Shown here in pieces: positions 45,565 through 56,205 of a stretch of DNA of 64,000 bases. The position numbers and the translations under genes are program-made. Source of the stretch: Coptis chinensis (lineage: Eukaryota > Streptophyta > Magnoliopsida > Ranunculales > Ranunculaceae); assembly GCA_015680905.1 (NCBI GenBank), contig CM027380.1:34092001-34156000 (forward strand). Direction: 5' to 3'. The stretch's first letter is position 1, and every line of letters starts with the position of its first letter. The notes beneath the pieces are model-generated. The model did not search any database. It saw only the letters and a program-made list of their open reading frames with translations, and had not been told where the DNA came from.

Positions 45565-47178
45565 TGATAATTAGACTTTTTATAGGTTTATTATTTTTGA
45601 GTCCAAAGTCCGTAAAACATCTGACTAGTCAAGTTACCTTACTCACATGGGTCGATAGTATAGATTGAGTAAGGGATCGTCCAAACCTTAGAACTAGGCT
45701 AAAGTTCACAACTAGAATTTACAGATTCAAGGGAATTATTGAGTAGGATTTTAGGTTATTTCTTATGTTTCTAAAGATATTCTCAATTAAAACTTGGAAT
45801 GCAAGTTAACGTAGAACTACAAAGGTTAATTTCTTAGTATAGAGAGAGAGATATAGGAAGGGGGTCAATCATAATCATGCAAGATCAGTTAAAAACTTTT
45901 AGAGCACCTTATCACTACATCTCTAATCCACCTCGAGCTCATAGACAAACCCGAAATGGCATCCAATATCGATCCTTAGTAAGATGTACTCATCTTACTA
46001 GCATGAGGAGCTAAATTGACATTCCATATATGGAATATCACTTAAACTCCTGGTTTAATTATACACCAACTAGGCAAACTAGAGGTCTAATGGCTACCAT
46101 AGGATCTCACACGAGACTTGACCCAGCGTTAACTGGGTCTTGCTCAAGACTAATCTGGAGTATCAACACTCCAAACTTGATCAGACTTAGTTATTTTGGG
46201 ACCGGATGTATAACAAAACCTATTTTCCTAAGTAGTGATTCTAGACTACTAAAACGCAGCCTAATCCTCTCATGAGCATCATTAACCCTCCCCTTGGGAG
46301 GGTTTTAGCTCATGGTCCTTGGATGGATTTGATGTGTTTGATGTATGAAATGAAAAAGTAAGAAGAAGCAAAGCAAGAACTGCAAATTTTCTTTGAAGAA
46401 AATAGATTTTATTAGAAGTTAAAGACTTCTTGTATTAACACTAGTACGAAAGCTTAAAAGAGAAAAATACAATGCATGAAATGTAAAATAGCAAAAATAG
46501 AATCCCCCCACTATTCTCTAACCTCCCAAAAGATATATCAAGTCCTCTCACGTGAAGCCTTCCTAAGGTTCCTACAAGCTTGTCTTTTTCTTGACAAATC
46601 ATCCAAATTTTAGCACACCTTTTCTAATCAAAAGTCTAGTCATGCATTTAATTTCTTGTCTTATCTTGTTTTGCAAGGTGTCTAAGAGTGTCCATAATTT
46701 GCCACTTGTCCATGCATGATAATTCATCACTTCTTGTGGGCCCACAGAGTGGGTCCATGTGCTATGTCCAGTGGTGGCCCGGGATGTTGGCATTTTTACA
46801 ACTTTTTGTCTTTGCGTAGAGCTTGTCGCCCTGGTCTTTTTGGCAGTTCATTTCCTGAAATTGGAGTCCAGGTTTGAAAGATATGAGCTTTGGAAGTTTG
46901 CTGCTTCTTTACACGTGATCCCATTCTACGCTGGTTTTGTCCCGTTGGAATCTTTGGGTTTAGTCAGGCTTTGTTGGGCTTCATTGGAGTTTAGTGGTAA
47001 GACTTCAAGTATGCACAATATTCTCGTGCTTTGATGCAGGTTTTATCATCATATTCACGTTAACTGTGAATACCTACAAAAGTACGAAAATATAATTATT
47101 TCATGATTATTAAACACATAATTAACCAAAATGCTATGTCTCTACGGGGTTCAGTATTACAGTTTTGGGTGCTTATCA
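45565..47178 (-). mobile_element. Solo LTR S, same family as element A's LTR
   Basis: 1614 bp, TGATAATTAG to GGTGCTTATCA (minus strand TGATAAGCACCC at the start). TSD AGCTC at 45560-45564 and 47179-47183. The minus-strand start matches the LTR of A at 11617 (GGTTAATTATGTGTTTA, CACATGGACCCACT). No internal element sequence remains, so it arose by recombination between two LTRs of a former full element inserted in the RNase H of M2. Confidence 0.88.
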
Positions 47179-47183
47179 AGCTC

Positions 47184-47258
47184 GAATGGTTTCGACCAAT
47201 CAGGAGGTTAAATTATAGGAGCAGTTATTAAGGCGGCTTTCAAAGTTTAAAAAGCCTG
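47184..47258 (-). pseudogene. M2 coding fragment between S and B
   Basis: Minus strand: QAF, stop, TLKAALITAPII, stop, PPDWSKPFE. It joins in frame to LMYDASDYAV beyond S and to ECNLDCI beyond B. The short segment is the RT-RNase H connection. Confidence 0.8.
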
Positions 47259-47263
47259 TATGC

Positions 47264-48652
47264 TGATAAGAGCCCAAAACTGTAGTTTTAACCCCTTAAT
47301 AATCATACTGTTAGACCAATTATGTGAATAATAAGTAAGAGTTAATCACGATTATGTGTTTTTTATGCATTTCGGGCTTCAAAGTCCATTATAATGCGTA
47401 AATGTGCCACTTTAGCGAGATAAAGGAGCAAAAGTGTGTAGAACTTCGAATGCCATATCTTTGGACTCAGACCTCGGAATGAGGCCTACCTTATGTCAAA
47501 ACTACCGGCTTGGAAAGAGCTTTGCAATGGTCCAAGCCTTGCACCAATCAGAGGAGCAGAAGTGGACGAAAAGTCTGTGGAAGCCAACTGCAGCTGAAGA
47601 GGCCTTTTTGGACTGAAAGAATTGGGTTTTGGGCACGATTCTCTGGCCCAAAACATGGCTCCAAGCCCATGCACGATTTTTGGATCTGGATGTATAAAAA
47701 CAAAAGCTTGACTCAGTGTTAATGGCAGTCAGAGGCAGTCAGAGGCAGTTAGGTTAAGTAGATAGTTAGACCTAGATTAGTTAGCCTCCATTAATTAGTT
47801 TTAGAACTTAGTTTAATTAGTTTCAATTCATTGTATTAGATTAAACCTTTGAATCTTGTTCTTCATTTGATTAGATCAATAAAGTAGTATTCTTTATCAA
47901 TTTCGATTTTGTCATTTCCAATTCTAGATCTAATTTCAATGCCTGTCCTTATTTCATTTTAGTCATTAAATTAGATTTCATTATTGTTTAATTAAGTAAA
48001 TTTCAATGCTTTATATTATGTTTAGATTTAATTTAAATGGAAATGATTGGAATGATTCAAGGCTAAACCTCCATTAGAGGGGTTGAGAAACCTTGATGAA
48101 AGCTTGATTCCAATTATCGGAGATTGTCGTAATTTCCTTTCCACTCTAGAAGCGTTTAGTTCACCATGAGAATGGGTTTAATCGTTCACATGCTAATTAT
48201 TAATTGGTAGAAATGCCATGTGTAATTAGGGATTAGGAAGAACCGATTTGTTCAGCGTAGAATTCATTCAATTCGGATTTGACGACTTCGTCGCTAGTGG
48301 ATTAAGTTGAGTTAAGGTGGAATCAATCCCCTCTAACTCCTTAACATCGAATCAACGTAGCATTCCCTTAGTTGTCGATAGTCGACTAGTTGCATTTAAA
48401 TTGGGTAGTTGCATCGTAGTCTAATTTGTAATTAAGTAAATCTCTCTCATTGACTTAAGAGCGATTTCTTAGACTTAGAAAACAATCCATGCTAGGGAAC
48501 TAGGAGTGGAACGAACTTCCTACTCCACTTAGTGCAATTCGCATCGAGAGTAGAAGCTTTGATAAATTGACTCGTAAAAGTCCAGTTTAGTTTACTTACG
48601 TTGTGAATTCATCGTTCATTTCGTAGGTAGACTATACAATTTATAGTTATCA
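47264..48652 (+). repeat. 5' LTR of element B
   Basis: TGATAAGAGCCC to TATAGTTATCA. TATA-like box TATAAAAA at 47693-47700; a polyadenylation-like AATAAA lies near 47878. The start matches the reverse LTR ending at 14596. Confidence 0.93.
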
Positions 48653-48654
48653 AA

Positions 48655-48667
48655 TGGCGCCGCTGCC
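48655..48667 (+). other. Primer binding site of element B (tRNA-Asp type)
   Basis: TGGCGCCGCTGCC, two bases after the LTR. It differs from the element N site at one base (C for T). Confidence 0.85.
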
Positions 48668-49470
48668 ATCTTAGTTACACTTTAGCATTGTTTTCATAGT
48701 AGAAGTAGTCATTTTTAAGTCCCATTAAACCCACCCACCCTTGTTTGTTTCATACTGTGGTTGCCCAGTTCAGCGTTGACAAATTCGAGAAAAAAATACG
48801 GGCGCCCGCGCCTGAGGAGAGCGACCAGCTAAGTTATTTGGAATTTTCGGTCTACCAGCGAAAGCGCCAGCGTCCATACCAAAGCGACCAGCTCAAACAC
48901 TGGAACTTCGACTTCACCGAAAGCGACCACCCCATTTGGGTAGCGACCCCTCTAAAACACCGTAATCTGAAAATTACTTTCGAGGCTAGCGACCCGCCTA
49001 TCTGGCAGCGCCGGTGTTAAAATTTCGGATTTCCACGGTTTTGATTCAAACTTTGATCTTTCATATTTTTCAGTGTTCTAATCTCTTATATACACCGAAC
49101 ACGCAGCATTACACAAGACGCTATTCATCAAAAGCGAAGCAAGGATATTTATCGGTATACCTTTCTTCCATACCTCGCGCATTTCGGTTAGAGGTTTTCT
49201 ACTAGTATATCGAATTGTTTGGAGTGTTGCATGTTTAGTTAAGCTCAACTTAGTCTTGCATGAGATTAAGGTGCGGTCGAACAAAACAACAAAGCGTAAT
49301 TACACGGCAACAAACAAGTCTATCTAGTACACCACCCACGACACCTCTAACTACTATCACACACACCATACCCGACATAATGGTGAAGAAAGAGAGTCTC
49401 CTCTCTCTCCGACTTTTACAAAGCCTTGGCGATAGCCCTAAATCGTGCATCGTTCTAGCAGGACCGATGG
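48668..49470 (+). other. Element B leader with AGCGACC words
   Basis: No gene. Between 48788 and 49016 GC-rich words AGCGACC or AGCGCC recur at least eight times at uneven spacing, beginning GGGCGCCCGCGCC. Pyrimidine-rich sequence and an AT-rich part lead to gag. Confidence 0.55.
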
Positions 49471-50530
49471 GGATTTTTGAATCCCCAAACATATTTAATT
49501 TGTTACCCATTTTTCATGGGTTAGACCATGAAAACCTTATCACATCGTGGGATTGAACAAGTCCTTACAACATTCCATCATCCTACGGTAGGTGCGGAAC
49601 AAATTAAAACCGAGGGTATTCCCTTTCACATTAGCCGATAAAGGCGGCGTCTTGGTTAAGCGCCCAAAGCCTAATGCTGTGGACTTCGTGGGCTAAACTT
49701 GTTCATTTGTTTATGGAACATTTTTACCCACCCCTAAAGACGGATGAGATGCTTTCCAAGATTCATTTCTTTTCGACAAAATCCTCATGAATCATTTTGA
49801 GGCTTGGAATCGTTTCACCGATCCGCTTATAGAGTGTCCACACCATAACCTAGCAAAAAGACACGTTAGTTTCGTGCCTTTTCAAAGGACTTCAACATCA
49901 CCATAAAGAAGTCCTTGACATAATGAATGGGGGTAGTTTCTTAAGTAAAGGAGCCCGGAGGCTTATAAATTTTAGAGGACCAAACTAAGCGAAATAATAA
50001 TGGAAGTAGTGATGATATCCCTCGCGCTCCGCTAGTTCTACTAATACAGTTAAGTGGCGGTATGTTTGAAATTAAACACGATTCGAGATTAAAACTCTAA
50101 TCGAATCACTAACTAAAAGGTAGAGGCTATTTACGTACAACAAAAGCCTATCCCGTCATGAATGTAAATTCAAACCCATGTAGTTTCGTTGGAGTCCCGA
50201 GCATCCCGACTCCCCTTTGTCCTATAGCCTATGAACGGGCTTGTTCCATTAATAGTGAACCTAACGCCCCTTTGGAGACAAAATCCCAACTCGGTTGGAG
50301 AAATAACCAACAAGTCACACCTCAAGGGTACAATAATCAATATGTTAGCTCCACGCGCCGCGGCTTTAACCAAGCTCCACCACGACAAGGACATGGTCGG
50401 GGTAATTTTAATAATTATAACAACCAAGTGCAACCTCGACAAGGTCAAGCACAAGGTCAAGGTAATTATAATAATTATAATGCTAATAGAGGTATCGTTC
50501 GGTCAATAATAATTATCAAAATCCACCGAT
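49471..50530 (+). pseudogene. Element B gag (frameshifted)
   Basis: ESPNIFNLLPIFHGLDHENL (to 49556) is the capsid-like segment also seen in N (MLPKFNGLDN). Pieces in shifting frames follow: FPFTLADKG near 49620 and FEAWNRFTDPLIECPHHNL near 49797, the latter equal to WEKFNNLLVSCPHH of N. The C-terminal Asn/Gln/Gly-rich block (50158-50530) has GRGNFNNYNNQVQPRQGQ. No CCHC knuckle was found. At least six frame changes. Confidence 0.72.
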
Positions 50531-51059
50531 AAATAATTCCGTGAAATAGTTCCAACACCACCCGCGACTACTACTACACCCACTCAACCGGATCGCTTTG
50601 ACACCTTCATACAAGTGAGCCAAAAACTTTTCCAAACCATGGCTCAATCTAACCAACAAAACTTCTACAATCCGTTAATAATTTAACCCAAACGGTTGGC
50701 TCAAGATAAAGCCCAAACCAAAGGTGTGTTGCCGGTCACGCGCAATACCTAATCTTAAAAACAACAAACACAGCCTTTGAGGTAACCAATAATACTAGTA
50801 ATGAATATGAAAATGTAGGGGAGATAAATGCCATCACCACCACTCCGATTCGGCAGAGTGGTTGATAACAAGGTAACTATACCTATAGTTACCCCACCAA
50901 GATAACCCCCTACACCGCTATTTTACTAGATACCCGAAATAGAAGCGAAGAGCCTACCATTTGTAGAGGTACCGGTTACAACACAACCTAAGAAACGAGT
51001 AAAGCCACGGTTAAACATCCAGGTGATACCATTGCTAAATATGAAGCGAAACCACCGTT

Positions 51060-51860
51060 TCCACAAAAATTAGCCATGTTAACTAGGGATACAAATTACG
51101 AGGAGATTAGGGACATTTTTAAGAATCTAACTATAAACCTTCCCTTCCTCGAAGCTATTAAAAAGCTACCACATCATGCTAAGTTTCTTAAGGAATTGTG
51201 TACTACTAGGCGAAGACAAATATACCAAAAGATGCCTTTTAAACGGAACAATTCCCAACCTTATCGAACATAATGGAATTGTTAAGTACAAGGACCACGT
51301 CGCCCCATCTATTGTACAATGCACCTTAGGAGATTCCTATCTGATCCACGACAGCGTTATTAGGACACGGGGGCTAGTGTTAACTTACTCCCATTTTATT
51401 TGTATAGACAAATAGGTCTAGACAAGATGCAACCCACTAAAATGGCGTTGCAATTAGCTGATCGGTCTATTAAGTATCCTAAGGGTGTAGCCGAAAAAAA
51501 TTTGGTAAAAGTTCGGGATTTCTACTATCCGGCTGATTTTGTAGTCCTCGATACGAGAAGTCGCTAACGACTCTGTCCGATCATTTTAGGGCGTCCTTTC
51601 CGGCAACCGCCAATGCGCTCATTAATTGCCGTGATGGTTCAATGTCCATGTCTTTTGGCCATCTTGTTTGTTGAAGTCAATGTTTTTAAAACAAGGACAC
51701 AGTTACCCGATTCGATCTATGGATGGAGAGGTAAGCATGATCGAGCTTCTTCGAGATTATTTCAACAACACGTTCCCGATAGTCATATGCCCAAAATTCT
51801 TTCCTTTGGAAAGTCGGACTCAACATTTTCATCCCTACACTAGTCGATACATATTATTGA
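51060..51860 (+). pseudogene. Element B protease (frameshifted)
   Basis: EIRDIFKNLTINLPFLEAIK (51106-51165) precedes the active-site region, which reads RGASVNLLPFYLYRQIGL across a frame change near 51365; the DLGA core appears as RTRG or GASV depending on frame, so the catalytic Asp is lost or shifted. Then ALQLADRSIKYPKGVAEKNL and IILGRPF. After the protease the sequence passes straight to post-integrase spacer. Confidence 0.72.
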
Positions 51861-52753
51861 TGAGGCCGGGATAGATGACTTCTCAAAGATGTAGAGGGAC
51901 TACCATAGTAATGTGGATATGACCAATCTAGATGAGGAATTGATGAGTTTCTTCGAGTAGGTGACAATTCACCCTATCAAGAACTAACTTGCACAACATC
52001 CACCTCGATTCCCCTCCTTCTACCCTTTCAAAGGAATCTCGAGTTTGCACTTTCGATCCTTTTGTTTTCTCCCGTGCTTCATAATTTTTAAATCCTCCTA
52101 GAAAATAGATACTTCAGAAGGACAAACTATTTGACACCTTCATCTTCAGAATTGAGACAGTCCCTACACACACAATGAATGAGTTCGGTACTAAAACCAC
52201 ATCCTCATTGTGTACAGGCTGTCTTTCTACAACTTATCCATATCCACCATATTCTCCACAACCATTCACTTTTCCACACTTATTTACTAAAACACCCACT
52301 CATTCAAAAATGAAAAAGAAGGTGCATGATAGGTTACATAATAGGGTTATCCGACTTCGCTTTCATTTCACTAGGCTGCGTCGTAGGGAATCTTGGTGTT
52401 TGATTGTGTTTAGATATGTTTTCTGTGATATTTATTTATGGAATGATCCACAACTATTTCGGTTGTTGATATATGATCAACTGCATGTTCATTCATATAT
52501 TTTAGATAAAGTCTCGAGTATCTGACTATAAACGACTCAATTTCTGTGTTTGGTGCACTTCCTTTCACTTTAATATATTGGTGAGTGCACCATTAAGGTA
52601 ACCGGCCCTCCCTATGGAGTGTGTGGCTGTAAACCGGATCCTAAGTCCACGGTTCACATAGTTCACGTTTTCCACTCTTGCATATTTTTCTCGGATTTTT
52701 GAGTCATGTTTCTCTATGGTGTGAATTATGTCTTTATTGCTTATTGTTTTTCC

Positions 52754-52820
<67 letters not shown>

Positions 52821-53620
52821 TAAATAAATAAATAAAAAATAAAAATAAACATAGTAATCTAGGAAGTCTCGGGAATCTGACTTTAAAAGACCCACTGCTA
52901 AAAACAAATTTTCTAAGCTTCGTTGTAAAAAATTTGTTTGGGGGTGGGGTGTTCGTGTTTCCGTACTAAAAGGTTTTATGTCCCATTAGAGTTGCTTAGG
53001 CCGTTTTATTGTATTACGATTCGGATTGACATAATCTATTAATTTAGAGTTCATTCGTTCGCATAACTTACGTCATGCACGCACTTCGAGGCGTTTTCCA
53101 CTATCTCGTATGTCATCTGAAGTCGGAATAGAGTGTTTTATGGATCATTGGATAGGAAATTCTCTCCTGATCATTTCCATATCTCATTCGCAAAAATCGG
53201 ACCGGTAACGAAGCGGCAATTTTGATTTGAAGTTCGCGAAAAAAAATCGAAAAAAATCAAAAATTTCGATTTTGGGCTCAGGGGCCAACAACCAGCCCAC
53301 CGACAGTAGCGACCGGCCTTTACCTCCCGCGAACAGTTCATCGTTTCTTCCTCCATTCCGCCATTAACAAAGCTCCAAAACCTAAAACAAAATAAAAATT
53401 AAAAAGAAAATACAATAAACCCACGCCAAAATCAAATCCCAACCCAAATCTTCTAAAACAATACCACCACAACCCCACCGATTTCCATCACTAAAACCCA
53501 CCGAAAATTCATAATTTTTGTCTTTGCGCCGCCACCACTCCACCACCACCACTGTTGCTTCAACCGCCTATTAAAATCCCACCACCACATCACATTTCAA
53601 CCCTCACTCCATTCCAAACA
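51861..53620 (+). other. Element B region where pol is missing, and spacer
   Basis: Only about 600 bp separate the protease end from the block shared with the post-integrase spacer (GGAGTGTGTGGCTGTA at about 52616). None of the RT, RNase H or integrase motifs seen in A, N or M2 can be found. MKKKVHDRLHNR (52304-52340) may be a last trace of the integrase C-terminus. The rest contains a TA/AAAT microsatellite (52757-52836), one copy of the GTCTCGGGAATCTGAC repeat word (52867) and a PPT-like TTTGTTTGGGGGTGGGG (52936-52952). Confidence 0.7.
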
Positions 53621-53624
53621 CTAG

Positions 53625-54760
53625 ATGGCTCAACAACGCCGGAATTTTACCGGAGCAAGTTTTCAAGCCGACCAACCGACCTACCGTTTTACGGTGACGA
53701 AATGGCTAGTAGAGACTGGAGTAGTTTGTGGTACTCTCGACCGAAGCCTTCTACCACGAAGACTTGGTCCGACGGTTCTACAACACCGGGGAGTTGGAGG
53801 GAGTAGGATTTTTGTGTTGGTAAGGAAGAAGAGGAAGGAGTTGACTCATCGATTTGTTGGTTGAGATTCTAGGCATTCCGCCTAGAATCCATCCGATGCC
53901 ACTTTACAGAGCCCGGGTTTGACGGGTAGAGCCTTTGATGGCGTGGACTGTCATCAATGGGAGCTACAATACAAACTCCCATTATGTTCGCCGGGCATCC
54001 TCGGGACCCGACCGGTGGCTACATGATTTCGGTGGATTGGTCGGAATGTCCTAGGGAAGGACAAGGTCAGTGACATCGGTCTGCCCTGCCTCCACATCTT
54101 ATGGGTACTCCAGGAGCAGAAGTACGATTTCTGTATCTTGGAGTTTTTGCTGAGCATGATTAGGGGGGTCGGAAAGTCTTTGGCACCTCTTCCTGTGTTA
54201 ATTACCAAGATCATGCTGAAGATGAAAGCAGCTCCGGCGTCTGATAGGATTTACATTACCCTGCACCGTAACCCGCGTATCTATAGGGAGTGTGTCCAAC
54301 AACGCTGGATATTGCCCGCGGATAGGGAACAGGATGAGATAGAGGAGGAGGATGAGGATGATTCGGAGGAGGATGAGGAGGACGTGACTTGCTTTGATAC
54401 GGATGCCTTCGGAGGTGTTGGTCGATGCGTAACGCATGGCGTGCTTCATAGGGGCATGTGTTCACTAAACACTATCTGTCTGAGACCTCCGGACTTCGAT
54501 AGGCGACTATTCATCACAACCGAGATCCGCACCCAGAGAGGATGAGAGATGGGAACAGGCGAGGGCTGAGATGGAGGCCCGCCCGTTTAGAGTGGACATG
54601 CTTGCACGCAGCTTCCCACCTCATACGGACTCGCCTCGAGGACACAGCCTACGAGGCATGGCATGTCGTCGGCGAAGGGCGACTGCTGCTGGACCTTCGA
54701 GAGCCGGGGGGCCACCACTAGAGAGTGTGCCCTCCGCCACCCGATGGCGAGGTGTTTAGA
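53625..54760 (+). pseudogene. Extra ORF B1
   Basis: The ATG at 53625 (MAQQRRNFTGASFQ) is followed in a shifted frame by FYGDEMASRDWSSLWYSR, matching FFDEEIASREWEYLLHR of A1. The core is readable as CLHILWVLQEQKYDFC (about 54089-54136) and LAPLPVLITKIMLKM (54181-54225); then HRNPRIYRECVQQRW and an acidic run EEEDEDDSEEDEED (about 54340-54380). C-terminal frames run to a stop near 54760 without a clear match. Function unknown. Confidence 0.65.
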
Positions 54761-55234
54761 GAGTCCCGAGGTTTGATAGTGGTTGTTGTTTTATTTACTT
54801 TTGTTGTTTTATTGTAATGTAACTTTTATTTCCGTAATTTGAATTTTGTAGTGGTACTCCGAATGAAATTTTAATATAAGGGCTTATTTTCATTATGCAT
54901 GGTTGTTTCATATTGACCCCACCTTCCCAACTTGTTTGGGGGTGGTTTTATCAATTCAAGCACTATTTTTGTATAACCCTCGTATTAGAATTAATTGTGG
55001 AGTCAAGGTGAAAATATGGATGTTTAGGCAGAAATATGATTAAGTATCATTGTAGGATGAAATCTAGATTAAATAGGTACATTCTATCATAAAATCAACC
55101 TAAAAGATACTGGGTTTGAATTAGAATCCAGGATATGAGTTGTTTCCGTTTTCGAGTTTGGAAATTTTAGGATTTCCGGAAACTGCCGTAATTAGTTTTG
55201 GCAACTTTCCGATCCATTTTAGCAACTTTAAACC

Positions 55235-55242
55235 TATATAAA
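55235..55242 (+). promoter_or_regulatory. TATA-like box upstream of extra ORF B2
   Basis: TATATAAA followed by a C/A-rich leader. The same arrangement occurs ahead of A2 (7470). Confidence 0.45.
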
Positions 55243-55350
55243 CTTGATACAAACTATCCTCACAACTCACACTACACCTAAACTCCATCACTCACCCTTC
55301 ACACCCGCGATTCCCACGTTTCGACTTCATTTTTGCAAATCTGCAACTCG

Positions 55351-55541
55351 GAGCGCGCCCGCGCCCCAGAGGAGCGCGCTCGCGCCCTACACTTCTGACA
55401 GAAAATTTTGCTCAGAGCGCGCCCGCGCCCAAGGCAAGCGCGACTCGCGCTAAAACACTGGAATTCCAAAATACAAAGAGCGCGACTCGCGCCCTAGTTG
55501 AGCGCGCTCGCGCCCTGACTTCCGTGGACCAGAAATTTTCC
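55351..55541 (+). repeat. Three units of about 63 bp, each with two GC-rich words
   Basis: Units start at 55351, 55414 and 55478. Each opens with two words of the type GAGCGCGCCCGCGCCC or GAGCGCGACTCGCGCC, 21-22 bp apart, followed by AT-rich spacer; units 1 and 3 share CAGAAA(A)TTTT in it. The CpG density is far above that of neighbouring sequence. Confidence 0.85.
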
Positions 55542-55598
55542 AGTTTTTCGCGCGTAGTACCCGGTTGTTTTGCAGCTGTTCCAGAGCGTAGTTTTGAG

Positions 55599-56205
55599 AT
55601 GACATCTCCTATAATAATACCGGAACAGTCTTTCGAAGATTTGTTCCAAAGCACTACTTACGGTGCTTGGTTTCGCGAGGTGATCACATACGTTGGCTGG
55701 GAACCTCTTATGGTAAGACCGGCTGAACTTTATTCTCCAGCACTTGCATCTTATTTTTATAATAACTGCATTTTCTTTGAGAGACCGGATGGAGAACAAG
55801 TGTTCTCCATCAACATTGACGATGAACCAATGGAAATTACCAGGTTCTTGCTAGCATTTGTTCTTGGACTTGCTATGCCCGCTGAGATACAAGACCCATG
55901 GTGCTATTGGGTCGATAATATGCATGTCTACACTTATGAGTTTTTGCACGAGGCTTATGGGGCAGGCATTTTCCATATTGAGGACCAAGGGGACTATAAC
56001 GCCGCCTACCAGGTAGCCTTTGTCCATGAACATAGGAACTGTTATGTTTTGGATTATGCTAAACATTTTAGGGAATGACATTTTTCTTTCCGTGAATGGC
56101 GCCACTTGCAGCGTTTTCCTTGCTTTAGCCACGGGGACGCCGGGTTATGACCTTCCCAGAACTTTGATGTCTAGTTTTAGCACGAGCCCATACCATGAGG
56201 CATAA
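55599..56205 (+). pseudogene. Extra ORF B2 (IPEQSF subtype)
   Basis: The ATG at 55599 gives MTSPIIIPEQSFEDLFQS, then YVGWEPLMVRPAELYSPALA and SYFYNNCIFFERPDGEQ, 160 codons open to 56078. The start was chosen because M1 and A3 begin at the same distance before (V/I)PEQ(N/S)F. After a frameshift near 56030 the frame with MNIGTVMFWIMLNILGNDIF continues to 56205, matching A3. Pro/aromatic-rich, soluble-looking, no signal peptide. Function unknown. Confidence 0.7.

Larger units (their letters stand above)
54761..55598 (+). other. Spacer before extra ORF B2, with TATA-like box and GC-rich repeats
   Basis: No gene. A PPT-like TTGTTTGGGGGTGG is at about 54937-54950. TATATAAA (55235-55242) precedes a leader with three 63-bp GC-rich units (55351-55541) and the ATG of B2 at 55599. 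Confidence 0.6.
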
